This document shows positions 1-8,561 of a DNA stretch of 64,000 nucleotides, piece after piece. The DNA is from Metabacillus litoralis (GTDB taxonomy: Bacteria > Bacillota > Bacilli > Bacillales > Bacillaceae). The notes under the pieces are model-generated. The model worked only from the letters and a program-made list of their open reading frames with translations. It was not told where the DNA came from and made no database searches. Positions within the stretch are counted from its first letter, which is position 1; the number at the start of each line of letters is the position of its first letter. The translations under genes and the position numbers were made by a program. The stretch is taken from assembly GCF_003667825.1 (NCBI RefSeq), contig NZ_CP033043.1, positions 745,001 through 809,000 of the forward strand, in the 5' to 3' direction.

Positions 1-173
1 TATGCTGATTGCTCTTTCTTTATCCATTAATAGTTAAAACCCCCATCTGGACTGAATATAATTGGTTAGATGTATTATAAATCGCCTTAATAGAGAAGGT
101 ATATAGATAAATATCATGCTCTCTTAGAGTGTTATCAATAATAAACCTCAATGTATTTGTCATAGAACGTTCA
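1..173. other. Left edge, no recognisable gene
   Basis: No open frame of useful length and no RNA motif is visible. In B. subtilis ctaF lies directly upstream of ctaG. The first ~36 bases could be the tail of such a gene, but the few residues readable do not match a CtaF C-terminus that I recognise, so no call is made. Confidence 0.4.
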
Positions 174-203
174 TTGATACGCTATGAACTAAAAGTGTAT
201 AAT
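174..203 (+). promoter_or_regulatory. SigA-type promoter of ctaG
   Basis: TTGATA (174-179), an 18-bp spacer and TATAAT (198-203) lie 38 bp ahead of ctaG. An AAGGAG ribosome binding site follows at 224-229. Identified from consensus match and position only. Confidence 0.6.
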
Positions 204-240
204 AAATGCTGAAAGACTAGCTTAAGGAGCTGACTTAAAG

Positions 241-1143
241 ATGAGCTTTGATATATTTGGATTTCGTGCCTTATGGAGTCCGTATTTTTTCATTGTTTTA
301 CTTTTGATTGTAGCCATCTATTTTTTGATAATTGGACCCTGGCGAACTAAGTTTGAAGATAGTTCTCCTGTTTCAAATAAACAAAAAGCACTTTTTGTCA
401 CGGCTATACTGTTTCTCTATATTAGTAAAGGAAGTCCAGTTGATCTTCTTGGTCACATTATGTTTAGTGCACATATGACACAGATGGCAGTATTATATTT
501 AGTTGTACCCCCATTTCTTATTTTGGGAGTACCGGATTGGTTATGGAGATCAATATTATATCGTCCAGTAATAAAGCCTATAATGAAAGTGTTAACGAAT
601 CCAATCATAGCTTTGATTGTATTCAATGGAGTTTTCTCACTTTATCATGTTCCGTTAGTTTTTGATTTTGTGAAAACTGATTCATTGTATCACGCGATCA
701 TGACGACAGCTATTTTTATCGGTGCTATGTGTATGTGGTGGCCATTATTAAATACATTATCAGATTGGAAATCGCTTACAGGTATAAAAAAAGTAGGATA
801 TATTTTTGCTGATGGAGTCTTATTAACACCTGCATGTGCACTTATTATTTTTGCTAATGACCCACTTTATTTAACTTATTCCGAGCCACAAGCATGGATT
901 AATGCATTACAATTATGTGTTCCAGCTGATATGTTAGCTGGATTAAATCTTACTGGTCCTGATATGTTTAATACATTACCACTTGTTGAGGATCAACAGC
1001 TTGGTGGAGTGTTAATGAAAATCATCCAAGAAATTGTTTATGGGACAATTCTTGCTTATATCTTTTTTAAATGGGCAGGTAGCGAGAGACGAAAAGATGA
1101 ACTAGAATTGAAAAAGAACTTGTCTCCAGAGCCAGTAAAATAA
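241..1143 (+). CDS. ctaG: Cytochrome c oxidase assembly factor CtaG
   Basis: A 300-residue polytopic membrane protein of the caa3_CtaG family, needed for a functional caa3-type cytochrome c oxidase in bacilli, probably at the copper-site maturation step. About seven hydrophobic segments are visible. Conserved His and Met residues, such as the [11 protein letters not shown] stretch near residue 76, are typical of the family. Its length is close to the B. subtilis protein (~297 aa). The ATG start has AAGGAG 11 bp upstream. It is followed by a DUF420 gene, a pairing common in bacilli. Family assignment is firm; the biochemical role is inferred from the family. Confidence 0.93.
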   Translation: MSFDIFGFRALWSPYFFIVLLLIVAIYFLIIGPWRTKFEDSSPVSNKQKALFVTAILFLYISKGSPVDLLGHIMFSAHMTQMAVLYLVVPPFLILGVPDWLWRSILYRPVIKPIMKVLTNPIIALIVFNGVFSLYHVPLVFDFVKTDSLYHAIMTTAIFIGAMCMWWPLLNTLSDWKSLTGIKKVGYIFADGVLLTPACALIIFANDPLYLTYSEPQAWINALQLCVPADMLAGLNLTGPDMFNTLPLVEDQQLGGVLMKIIQEIVYGTILAYIFFKWAGSERRKDELELKKNLSPEPVK

Positions 1144-1158
1144 TATATGAATGATTGT

Positions 1159-1192
1159 AGGCTGACAGCTGACATCTTATATCCGTCAGCCT
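1159..1192 (+). terminator. Hairpin after ctaG
   Basis: AGGCTGAC (1159-1166) pairs with GTCAGCCT (1185-1192) across an 18-base loop. No clear T-run follows, so it may be a weak terminator or a processing or stability hairpin. The same stem sequence recurs at 9499-9520 and 35353-35419. Confidence 0.45.
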
Positions 1193-1228
1193 TACATAAG
1201 TATTTTAAGTTATAAGAGAGGAAGAGCC

Positions 1229-1696
1229 ATGAATACATCATTACCGATTTTACCAACAATAAGTACGTCCTTTATCGTGATTAGTGCGATTTTTGTAGCA
1301 ATTGGTTGGTACCTAATTAAACAACGAAAAATTGAAGCACATATGAAGGTAATGTTTTTAGCAGCCATATCAGCTATCATTTTCTTTGTTATATATGCTT
1401 CCCGCACAATTTTTATCGGCAATACTGCTTTCGGTGGTCCAGATGAGTTAAAGATTTATTATACAATTTTTCTTATCTTCCATATAACATTAGCAACGGT
1501 TGGAGCTGTACTAGGTATTATTTCTTTAATTACTGGTTACAAAAAAAACTATGCGAAACATCGAAAACTTGGTCCGATAACAAGTATTGTTTGGTTTTTT
1601 ACAGCCATCACGGGAGTTGCAGTTTATTTACTTTTATATGTTTTTTATCACGGTGGAGAAACAACGTCAGTCATTAAAGCAATCTTAGGGTTTTAA
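1229..1696 (+). CDS. DUF420 membrane protein (YozB-like)
   Basis: A 155-residue protein with four evident transmembrane segments, resembling the DUF420 (YozB) family. Conserved His residues lie at the ends of helices, e.g. in the RKIEAHMKVM and FHITLATVG segments, suggesting a heme or metal link. Such genes often sit beside ctaG or cytochrome oxidase genes, which fits the position 85 bp after ctaG. The ATG is preceded by GAGAGGAAG. A strong terminator follows. Function is unproven; an accessory role in respiratory oxidase assembly is inference from context. Confidence 0.8.
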   Translation: MNTSLPILPTISTSFIVISAIFVAIGWYLIKQRKIEAHMKVMFLAAISAIIFFVIYASRTIFIGNTAFGGPDELKIYYTIFLIFHITLATVGAVLGIISLITGYKKNYAKHRKLGPITSIVWFFTAITGVAVYLLLYVFYHGGETTSVIKAILGF

Positions 1697-1708
1697 ACAT
1701 ATTTTAAG

Positions 1709-1747
1709 GGTGGGTTAGAATAAAATGTTCTAAACCGCCTTTTTTTA
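1709..1747 (+). terminator. Rho-independent terminator
   Basis: GGTGGGTTAGAA and TTCTAAACCGCC pair across a short loop and are followed by seven Ts. It ends the ctaG-DUF420 transcript. Confidence 0.8.
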
Positions 1748-1861
1748 TTGTTTTGAAACAAGAAAAGTATTGCGAAGGTACCATGTATGATAAGTGCTGT
1801 AATTCACTTAGTATTTACTTCTTTTCATGATGTTAAAATCAATCAGAGGGGAGAGAATGGC

Positions 1862-2371
1862 TTGATTGAAATTTTAACAAACCGGTTAATGATTGTTCCT
1901 TGTTCACTTGATATTGCTAAATCATTAGTATTTCATAGAAAAGAATTAGATAAACGTTCACCCATTGAAATCCCAAAAAGCTGGCCATCTTCTTATGTAC
2001 GAGGATTTTTACCTTTCTATATTGAAAGTTTAGAAAAGAAGGAAAAAGAATCTGAATGTGGATTGTGGATGATTATTATGTATGAAGATAAGAAAATTAT
2101 TGGTGATATTTTAATGCAAGGAAACCCTTCTAAAGAAGGAAAAGTTCATCTTTGTTATCATGTTGAAGATAAGACATTAGATGAAACAATTGCATATGAA
2201 GCAGTTGATGCTTTTATTGATTGGCTAACATATCAAATGTCTGTTAAGAAGGTTGTTATGGAGTGTGAAATGAATGAAAAACATTCGGTTAGACTATTTG
2301 AAAAGCTCGGTTTTATCTGCAAAGAAAAAGAAGGGCAGTTTTTAATGTGGGAAATTCAAAAAGATGAATAA
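1862..2371 (+). CDS. GNAT-family N-acetyltransferase
   Basis: A 169-residue protein with the overall plan of a GNAT acyltransferase. Residues ~67-85 carry a beta-strand-like stretch (GLWMIIMYEDKKIIGDI). The C-terminal SVRLFEKLGFICKE segment is the usual last helix and strand, in which an N/S-x-x-x-x-x-E-K-x-G-F pattern shapes the acetyl-CoA pocket. The TTG at 1862 is preferred because GAGGGGAG lies 8 bp upstream; an upstream in-frame ATG at 1787 has no ribosome binding site. The acceptor substrate cannot be told. It stands alone between two terminators. Confidence 0.75.
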   Translation: MIEILTNRLMIVPCSLDIAKSLVFHRKELDKRSPIEIPKSWPSSYVRGFLPFYIESLEKKEKESECGLWMIIMYEDKKIIGDILMQGNPSKEGKVHLCYHVEDKTLDETIAYEAVDAFIDWLTYQMSVKKVVMECEMNEKHSVRLFEKLGFICKEKEGQFLMWEIQKDE

Positions 2372-2571
2372 ACTTTAAGATCTGAGTGAAATAGGCTTTC
2401 AAATGGTCTTTCTATTTCATCTATCTTAAGGGAGATTTTTATAAACTACATAATCATGGGGTAGTTTAGAGTCCTCTGTTATAATAAGTCCTAGATTCAA
2501 TTTGTTTTTTCAGAAAATGAAAAGACAAAGCCTTTCATAAACTAAAAGAAAAGTTGATTATGAATAAAACA

Positions 2572-2602
2572 AAAAAGAAAGAGCACTGGCTCTTTCTTTT
2601 TA
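2572..2602 (-). terminator. Terminator of the ytvI-like gene
   Basis: On the minus strand AAAGAGC and GCTCTTT pair around a 4-base loop and are followed by a T-run. The structure touches the stop codon. Confidence 0.75.
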
Positions 2603-3658
2603 TAATTTAAATTTAATTTTGATTAAACCTGCTTCTCTTGCTGAATTGTAAACTATTAAGATCATTGGTCCAATGAAAAATCCGAGTACACCAAATAATT
2701 TTAACCCTAAATACATGGAAATTAATGTGGCAAGAGGAGATAATCCAATATGAGTTCCCATAACTTTAGGTTCAATTGTTCTTCTAATAACTAAAAGGAT
2801 TATCGTTAAAACACCGAGTTTTGCTGCTATTGCCATATCACCAGTAACTAAATGATATAGAGTCCATGGTCCCATAATAATAATGGATCCTATTAATGGG
2901 ATTACATCAATGATCCAGATAATTAAAGACATAATTAGTGCAATTTCAGGTGCAATAAACAATAAACCAATTAAAGATGCAACAAAAATAATAATACTAA
3001 CTAAAAATTGTGCTTTGATAAATCCCATCACAACGTATGTTAAGCGGGAAATCATGAAAGTCACTTTTTCAGCTGTTTTATCAGTTAAATAAGAGTATGC
3101 TTTTGTTTTTAATCGAGGTAACTCCAGCATAAATAAAAAAAGAGCAATTAAATAAACAATTAAATTTACTAAATAGTTTGGTATGTTTGTAAAAATTGTC
3201 TTTACATTCTCAATGTTTACATAGCTAGTTAGTTCTAATCTGGTTTTTTGTAAAAAGCTTGTTACTTGGTTACTAACCTCTTCAACAAAGATTGGTGGAA
3301 GATCTTGAGCAGTATTTGAAATATCATCTTCAAAGCTTTCCCAAACCTTTGTAATCTCATTTATATAGGACGGAGCATTATCTGCTATCTGAACAACCTC
3401 TCCAACTACCTTTGTGGTTAAGATATAACCACTAACACTTATGAGAATTAGAAATAACAAAAACACTATTAAAACTGATAAGTGTCTGTTTAATGTTCCT
3501 CTCCTCTGAAGCAATCGGATAGCTGGTTCAAGAAAAAGGGCAGTAATAAAAGCGACAATCAGTGGAACAGAAATTGGTAGAATGTAAAATAGGATAACAC
3601 CTACAATAATAATTGATGCAATTGTTAAGAGAATTCTTTTGTTTAAAATAGTGGTCAA
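2600..3658 (-). CDS. AI-2E/UPF0118 family transporter, YtvI-like
   Basis: A 352-residue integral membrane protein with hydrophobic segments at both ends and a central extracytoplasmic region (~residues 85-150). This is the layout of the AI-2E/UPF0118 exporter family. The C-terminal half has the conserved run PLIGSIIIMGPW and GLSPLATLISMYLGLKLFG. YtvI in B. subtilis is a sporulation-induced member; other members are proton- or sodium-coupled antiporters. Which ion or molecule this one moves is unknown. It is divergent from the upstream plus-strand genes and has its own terminator. Confidence 0.8.
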   Translation of the reverse strand: MTTILNKRILLTIASIIIVGVILFYILPISVPLIVAFITALFLEPAIRLLQRRGTLNRHLSVLIVFLLFLILISVSGYILTTKVVGEVVQIADNAPSYINEITKVWESFEDDISNTAQDLPPIFVEEVSNQVTSFLQKTRLELTSYVNIENVKTIFTNIPNYLVNLIVYLIALFLFMLELPRLKTKAYSYLTDKTAEKVTFMISRLTYVVMGFIKAQFLVSIIIFVASLIGLLFIAPEIALIMSLIIWIIDVIPLIGSIIIMGPWTLYHLVTGDMAIAAKLGVLTIILLVIRRTIEPKVMGTHIGLSPLATLISMYLGLKLFGVLGFFIGPMILIVYNSAREAGLIKIKFKL

Positions 3659-3871
3659 ATTTGTGCCCCTTTCTAAGAAACATTTCTTATCTCATTATAG
3701 TACGAAACTCGGTGAAAACAAAGAATTTTCAATCGCTTTAAAGTTGCAATAAAACGTTTGAAAGTTTATTTTCAAGGTTTAAAAAATTGGTAGGTATGGG
3801 AGGAAATCTTTAGTCAAGATATCCATAGATAAAGTTGTAGCTATAAAGTAAATGTTAATTCATGCAAAAAT

Positions 3872-3903
3872 AAAAAAGCATGGACTAGTCCGGTGCTTTT
3901 TTA
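3872..3903 (-). terminator. Terminator of the yugN-like gene
   Basis: AAAAAGCA pairs with TGCTTTTT around an inner palindrome GGACTAGTCC. The A-run on the plus strand becomes the T-run for minus-strand transcription. Confidence 0.75.
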
Positions 3904-3924
3904 TTTTTGCATGTTTATTTAAGC

Positions 3925-4281
3925 TTACTGAACCTTTTTTAGTTCTTCAGATAATCTTTTTAATAGATTTTTACTAGTATCGACTACAGCTGATGGAAAT
4001 TCTTCTCCTTCTCCGTACTCAACACCGTGAGGATAGTAATGCTTTCCTAAAAGAGGAGTAATAAGCTTCATAACAGCATGACGTCCTCCAACATCTCCTT
4101 CAACAGCATAAGCAGGAACACGTAGATAGTAGATATCCCCTTTAGCTTCAATCTTACGATCGTAGGTAGCACGCTCATAATCCCATTGTCCTGCTCTTAC
4201 TAACCCAAGATCGTCCATTATCTCATCTAAACGTGCAAGATCTATTGTAATTCCCTCTAAACCAGTGCCTTCCATTTTCAT
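3925..4281 (-). CDS. YugN-like family protein (YlbA-like)
   Basis: A 118-residue soluble protein of the YugN-like family, which includes YlbA in the same chromosomal neighbourhood of B. subtilis. The sequence is mixed alpha/beta with a Trp-Asp-Tyr motif (GQWDYERATYDRK) and no membrane segment. Start is ATG with AGGAGGG 9 bp upstream on the minus strand. The cellular function of the family is not known to me, so none is given. Confidence 0.75.
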   Translation of the reverse strand: MKMEGTGLEGITIDLARLDEIMDDLGLVRAGQWDYERATYDRKIEAKGDIYYLRVPAYAVEGDVGGRHAVMKLITPLLGKHYYPHGVEYGEGEEFPSAVVDTSKNLLKRLSEELKKVQ

Positions 4282-4429
4282 ATGTAATTCCCTCCTAAAG
4301 CCTTTTCACGTTATTTATTATAGCTTAAAACAACACAAAAGTTAAAGTGAAACTTTATCTCATTCATAGTTAGTTGAACTTATTAAAAAAATATTATTGG
4401 AAAAAATATAGAAAAAAGGAGGTATATAC

Positions 4430-5055
4430 ATGAGTTTACAATTCACTCATCGTAATATTCTACTATTTATCATGATTTGTATTTTGTTATCTCCTCTTCA
4501 AGTGAGAGCAGAGGAAGTTAGTCACACAGTCAAAAAAGGGGAAACGCTATGGAGTATTGCTCAATCTTATCAGGTCGGATTATCAGAAATTCTTGCCTCG
4601 AACAACCATATAGATAATCCTCATTTAATTTTCCCAGGACAGAAGCTACATATTCCACAATTAAACGAAATTAAATTAATAGAAAAACAAGTAATTACAT
4701 TAACAAACCTAGAAAGGAAGTATGCTGGTCTCCCACCATTAAAGATCAATTGGGAGCTTTCCAGGGTTGCAAGATATAAATCAAAGGACATGAAAGAGTT
4801 AAATATTTTAGCCATGATTCACCAACCTACGGCTCTCCATTTACGATGATTAATAACTTTAAAATTCCTTTTCGAACAGCAGCAGAAAACTTAGCAGCAG
4901 GTCAGAGAACCCCAAAAGAAGTAGTAAATGCATGGATGAACAGTCAGGGACATCGTGCTAATATACTTAAAAAGGAAGTTTCGGAGATCGGAGTAGGGTA
5001 TGTTAATGGAGGTGAGTATGGCCACTATTGGACACAAATGTTTATTAGTCGATAA
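4430..5055 (+). pseudogene. LysM-CAP (SCP-like) wall protein, frameshifted
   Basis: Residues 1-27 are a signal peptide (ending VRA). Residues 32-76 are a LysM peptidoglycan-binding domain, and a CAP/SCP domain begins after that. The first frame runs off into a stop at 4847-4849. The CAP domain continues one frame back from 4807 as FSHDSPTYGSPFT and then MINNFKIPFRTAAENLAAG, ending at 5055. Loss of one base at about 4803-4807 explains both halves: the expected AAT-TAT-TTT-AGC reads AATATTTTAGC. Restored length is ~208 residues. It is either a real inactivating frameshift or a sequence error. AAGGAGG precedes the ATG. Confidence 0.85.
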
Positions 5056-5279
5056 AGTATTATATAATTTATTTGTAACAACTTTCTTACTAATTATTTG
5101 ATACAATTAAAGTTATCAAAAAGTTTTAACATTAAGTTTGCAGGGTAATAATGATAAGACAGTTTGGGGCTTCTAAAATATTAGTGCATACTTGTTCATT
5201 TAAAGTAGAAAGAGAATAACAAGTATGTTGTCTCATATAATGAAAGAAATGGGAGAAGCATAAGGAGGAGGTTTTTTCA

Positions 5280-6350
5280 CTGCGTATACTGATTCGGAGT
5301 ATTTTAATTTTTTGTATTATTTTTGTTAGCTATACGTTATTTTTTCATTATGGAAAATATACTCCAAAGGAACAACTTAAAGAAGAGAACGTTCAAATAG
5401 TAAATGAAGAATCTACGAATTCTAAAAAACAAGTTGCTGAAGGTGAAACTTTTCCAAATGAGGGGATATTGTCATTTATGGAGAAGTCATCTGAAGAAAT
5501 CACTGCTATATTAGGTGAGCCTGACCGTATTGATCCCTCAGCTTATGATTATGATTGGTGGATTTACGAACAAGAAAACAATCAATATATTCAAGTGGGA
5601 GTTTTAAATCAAAGGGTCGTATCAGTTTATGGAATTGGAAAAGGATTAAACGCTAAACCGTTTGTGATTGGACAACCTATTCAAGAGGTCTTTAAAATAC
5701 AACCTGTTTCATCTAGTTTATCACTAGAGTTTGAAGGTAATTCATATCGATTTGAATTTTCGGAGGAAGATATGAACACCAGACCAACAGTAAAAATAGG
5801 TGATGTGTTTGTGCAATTATATATTGATAAATTTGACGGGATTTTATCAAGCATTCGGGTGGTAGATGCTGAGACATTTATCAAACAACGCTCTTATGAG
5901 GTTACATACAGAGGTGAGCTCATTGAAGCAAAAGAAATAAGTGAAGATAAATGGGAAAAGATTGAAGCTGGTGCTGAACAACAGATCTTGTCAATAACGA
6001 ATATGTTAAGAGCAAGGCATGGTTTATCAGCTGTTCAGTGGCATGAAGATACGTCAAAGGTTGCTTTTTTACATAGTAAAGATATGAAAGAGAATGAGTA
6101 TTTTTCACATGAATCGCCAACAGAAGGTACTCTTGTTAATCGTCTTGCTCAATTGGATATCAAGTATCAGATGGCAGGCGAAAACATAGCTGCTCAATAT
6201 GTAGATGCTATTGCAGCAAGTGAGGGGTGGCTAAACAGTAAAGGCCATCGTGATACTATGCTTAATGAGGAATTTACACACTTAGGAGTTGGAGTAGACG
6301 GTCTTTATTATACACAGAATTTTATTACTACTTGGGATATAAACCAATAA
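5280..6350 (+). CDS. ylbC: CAP-domain protein YlbC-like, CTG start
   Basis: The frame extends upstream of the first ATG (5469) to a CTG at 5280, with GGAGGAGG (5264-5271) 8 bp ahead. The added 63 residues contain one hydrophobic anchor (RSILIFCIIFVSYTLFF) and a polar linker, giving 356 residues, near the B. subtilis YlbC length. Residues ~75-200 form a CAP-associated N-terminal domain; ~220-352 form the CAP/SCP domain with HSKDMKENEYFSHESP, AGENIAAQY and GHRDTMLN. It is likely membrane-anchored and facing the wall. Its biochemical activity is unknown. It is the second CAP gene in tandem. Confidence 0.85.
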   Translation: MRILIRSILIFCIIFVSYTLFFHYGKYTPKEQLKEENVQIVNEESTNSKKQVAEGETFPNEGILSFMEKSSEEITAILGEPDRIDPSAYDYDWWIYEQENNQYIQVGVLNQRVVSVYGIGKGLNAKPFVIGQPIQEVFKIQPVSSSLSLEFEGNSYRFEFSEEDMNTRPTVKIGDVFVQLYIDKFDGILSSIRVVDAETFIKQRSYEVTYRGELIEAKEISEDKWEKIEAGAEQQILSITNMLRARHGLSAVQWHEDTSKVAFLHSKDMKENEYFSHESPTEGTLVNRLAQLDIKYQMAGENIAAQYVDAIAASEGWLNSKGHRDTMLNEEFTHLGVGVDGLYYTQNFITTWDINQ

Positions 6351-6363
6351 ACATAGTAACAAG

Positions 6364-6400
6364 CAAGACCCTTTCTCTTTATTGGAAAGGGTCTTGTTTA
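6364..6400 (+). terminator. Terminator after ylbC
   Basis: A 12-bp stem CAAGACCCTTTC (6364-6375) with GAAAGGGTCTTG (6385-6396) is followed by TTTA. It lies between convergent genes. Confidence 0.7.
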
Positions 6401-6402
6401 AA

Positions 6403-6555
6403 TTAATTTACTTTACGATACGCTCTTCTTTCAGCATAGCTTATGCAAAGTGCGCATACAAAAATCTTTTGACCAATATCATTGAGATAATATAAACCTT
6501 TGTTATTCTTCTTATTACACATTCTACATTGCTTTTTCAAAAAGTACTTTTTCAT
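6403..6555 (-). CDS. Small zinc-ribbon-like protein, 50 aa
   Basis: A minus-strand reading frame of 50 residues beginning MKKYFLKKQCRMC. It has two CxxC pairs, Cys10/Cys13 and Cys34/Cys37, separated by 20 residues, plus basic ends, which is the layout of a small zinc ribbon. It starts 14 bp after the thioesterase stop, with GGGTGA about 7 bp ahead of the ATG, so it is probably co-transcribed. The pattern is reminiscent of the small DUF2197 (YlaI) proteins of bacilli, but I cannot confirm membership. Coding is supported by the paired cysteines, ribosome binding site and spacing. Confidence 0.6.
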   Translation of the reverse strand: MKKYFLKKQCRMCNKKNNKGLYYLNDIGQKIFVCALCISYAERRAYRKVN

Positions 6556-6569
6556 CTCACTCACCCGCA

Positions 6570-7058
6570 TTACGATCTATTAATGATAAAAAAACTTGCC
6601 GTACTATGTGCAATTAATGTACCGTCGTCACGAAAAACTTTTCCTTCCGTAACAACCGTTTTATTACCTTTATGAATCATCCCAGCAACACAAGACAGTT
6701 CCTTACCAACCCCTGGAGCCACATAATTAATTTTAATTTCGGTTGTAACAGCTGCTTTGTCAGGAGGTAGGATATGATGGACAAGTCCTCCCATAGCTGA
6801 GTCTAATAAAGTAGCGGTTATTCCGCCATGTACAATATTAAGTGCATTCTGAATAATTGGTGTGTTGGGAATTGTAAGTTTAAATTCATGTTCCTTGTAC
6901 TCGCCTTCAGCATGGAGAAGTGCACCTATGTAGGAACCTTTTTCATGAAATTGCTTTTTCTTCAGTCCATTAAGTAGAAGTTCTAAAACATATTGATCCT
7001 CTTCATTTGCATTTTGTAAAACCTCTGAACTTAATTTTAATAATTCATCCTTTGTCAT
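6570..7058 (-). CDS. PaaI-type hotdog-fold thioesterase
   Basis: A 162-residue protein of the PaaI/4HBT hotdog superfamily. It carries the helix motif NIVHGGITATLLDSAMG (around residues 74-90), in which HGG and the following Asp are typical active-site elements, and then a strand TEIKINYVAPGVGKELSC. Members hydrolyse acyl-CoA thioesters in the cytoplasm, often aromatic or medium-chain, but the substrate here cannot be read from sequence. AAGGAG lies ahead of the ATG. It is followed on the same strand by the small zinc-ribbon gene. Confidence 0.85.
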   Translation of the reverse strand: MTKDELLKLSSEVLQNANEEDQYVLELLLNGLKKKQFHEKGSYIGALLHAEGEYKEHEFKLTIPNTPIIQNALNIVHGGITATLLDSAMGGLVHHILPPDKAAVTTEIKINYVAPGVGKELSCVAGMIHKGNKTVVTEGKVFRDDGTLIAHSTASFFIINRS

Positions 7059-7232
7059 ACTGTTACCCTCTCCTTTTTAGATAGTGATATTTTACCAAAA
7101 ATTTCTTACATTTAGTTATTTTTCTAATAATAAATAGACTTGCTTTGTGTTATTTTTTCTAAATATGGGCGAACAGTCTAATGGTTTTTTTAATAAGATA
7201 TTATAGGCAAATGTATCAATGAGGTGAGAAAA

Positions 7233-7634
7233 ATGACATCCAAAAAAACGCATCCATCTGTTCAACAGTTTAAGGAATTTGTTAAAAAACATCCCAAACT
7301 TGTTCAGGAAGTCCGAAAGGGTAATAAAGAGTGGCAGGAAGTGTTTGAAGATTGGTATTTACTTGGAGAAAATGATATTGTTTGGAAACAGTATAAAGGA
7401 GATCAGACAGAGGATTCTTCTGAAAAGGAAACAAAAAGTAAATCTGACTTTATGACACAAATATTTTCAGCTGTTAAGCAAATGGATATGGATACTGTAA
7501 ACCATCATATTAACAACATGAGTAGTACTATTTCTACCATTCAAGGTCTTTTCGATCAGTTTGGTGGTTCAAAAGGTTCTAATCAAAAGTCTGCAACAGC
7601 AAGTCAGAATCCCTTTTCATTCAGAAAGGATTAG
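7233..7634 (+). CDS. ylbD: YlbD-like spore coat protein
   Basis: A 133-residue polar protein matching YlbD of B. subtilis in size, order and the Trp-rich segment KEWQEVFEDWYLLGENDIVW. The middle is Ser/Lys-rich. The C-terminal half has a predicted amphipathic stretch (MDTVNHHINNMSSTISTIQ). YlbD is annotated as a putative spore coat component. The ATG at 7233 is chosen because GAGGTG (7221-7226) lies 6 bp upstream; the in-frame GTG at 7224 lies inside that site. It is probably cotranscribed with ylbE 33 bp downstream. Confidence 0.82.
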   Translation: MTSKKTHPSVQQFKEFVKKHPKLVQEVRKGNKEWQEVFEDWYLLGENDIVWKQYKGDQTEDSSEKETKSKSDFMTQIFSAVKQMDMDTVNHHINNMSSTISTIQGLFDQFGGSKGSNQKSATASQNPFSFRKD

Positions 7635-7667
7635 TGACTAAATCGTGACTCCGAATGGAGGAGAATG

Positions 7668-7907
7668 ATGAGAAAAGAAGTTCAAGAATATCTATTTACA
7701 AATGATGAACGAAAAAAATTTGTACGTGAACAACCATATTGGTATAGGAAACTGTCAAGAAATCCTAATGATATAAACGAAATGGAAATTAGTATGATGA
7801 ACTATTATCAAAAGACAATTCCTCATAAAGTTCAGCAATTTTCAAACTCGATACAAATGGCTTCGATGATGGTAGCGATGTTTCAATCTATGAGGCAACA
7901 AGATTAG
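7668..7907 (+). CDS. ylbE: YlbE-like protein
   Basis: A 79-residue protein equal in length to B. subtilis YlbE, with the conserved core REQPYWYRKLSRNP and the tail QFSNSIQMASMM. No function is established for the family. The second of two adjacent ATGs (7668) is preferred because GGAGGA lies 5 bp upstream. The ylbD-ylbE pairing is conserved across Bacillus. Confidence 0.85.
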   Translation: MRKEVQEYLFTNDERKKFVREQPYWYRKLSRNPNDINEMEISMMNYYQKTIPHKVQQFSNSIQMASMMVAMFQSMRQQD

Positions 7908-7924
7908 AATGGTCATTTACACAT

Positions 7925-7966
7925 ACAGGCAAGGTGATTAGGCTATAATTGCCTGCCTGTTCCTTT
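7925..7966 (+). terminator. Probable terminator after ylbE
   Basis: ACAGGCA (7925-7931) pairs with TGCCTGT (7954-7960), with an inner GGCAA/TTGCC alternative. A T-rich tail follows. Confidence 0.5.
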
Positions 7967-8049
7967 TATCTCCTTACATAAGAGACATCTGAAAAGTATT
8001 CATGAATTTCTACGCCTCTGTAAACACTAAGAAAAAGGAGGCAGATAGA

Positions 8050-8478
8050 ATGAAGCGTTTTTTTTGTACCGTTTTTTTATTAGGTATTGTCACTGGCTGT
8101 GTTGAAGATAAACCAAGACCAGAAGGAAACTTAGAGGTCGTACCTCTTCAAGTGGTAAACCATTCCTTCGAGGCAGTAGAAGTTATAAATCAACAGCGTA
8201 AAATGAATATATCTGTCAAACATCATATTAGAGATCAAGATGTTTATGTAGAATGTTATATTCCTTCATTTACCTTTAAAGAAAGAGGAGGGAATAAGGT
8301 AGACGGTGAGGGTCATTTACAGTTATCTGTTGACGGCAAGGTTGTAGATCATATTCAAACAGCTGCTTTTGTAATTAGAGGATTAGAAAAAGGAACCCAC
8401 ACATTTGAAATAGAGGTTGTTCATAATGATTCTACTAGCTATGAACTAAAAAAATCATGGAATGCTACTATTCAATAA
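8050..8478 (+). CDS. Small lipoprotein of unknown function
   Basis: A 142-residue protein with a type II signal peptide: basic Met-Lys-Arg, a hydrophobic core and a lipobox VTGC with Cys17 as the lipidation site. The mature part is all-beta in character and free of membrane segments (SVDGKVVDHIQTAAFVIRG, GTHTFEIEVVHND). The ATG at 8050 follows AAAGGAGG, whereas the longer frame from 8002 has no signal sequence. I do not recognise the family. It lies between ylbE and ylbF, where B. subtilis has no lipoprotein gene that I recall. Confidence 0.75.
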   Translation: MKRFFCTVFLLGIVTGCVEDKPRPEGNLEVVPLQVVNHSFEAVEVINQQRKMNISVKHHIRDQDVYVECYIPSFTFKERGGNKVDGEGHLQLSVDGKVVDHIQTAAFVIRGLEKGTHTFEIEVVHNDSTSYELKKSWNATIQ

Positions 8479-8561
8479 ATAAAGGATAATCATGTAAATT
8501 TTTTAGATTTCTCATTTGACGATATTCATGTTAGAATGAATATTGGAGGTGCATATACTCT

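Noticed and set aside
4799..4812. Programmed ribosomal frameshift as an explanation for the split LysM-CAP gene
   Set aside because: No X-XXY-YYZ slippery heptamer or downstream stem is present, and a simple one-base loss explains the data.
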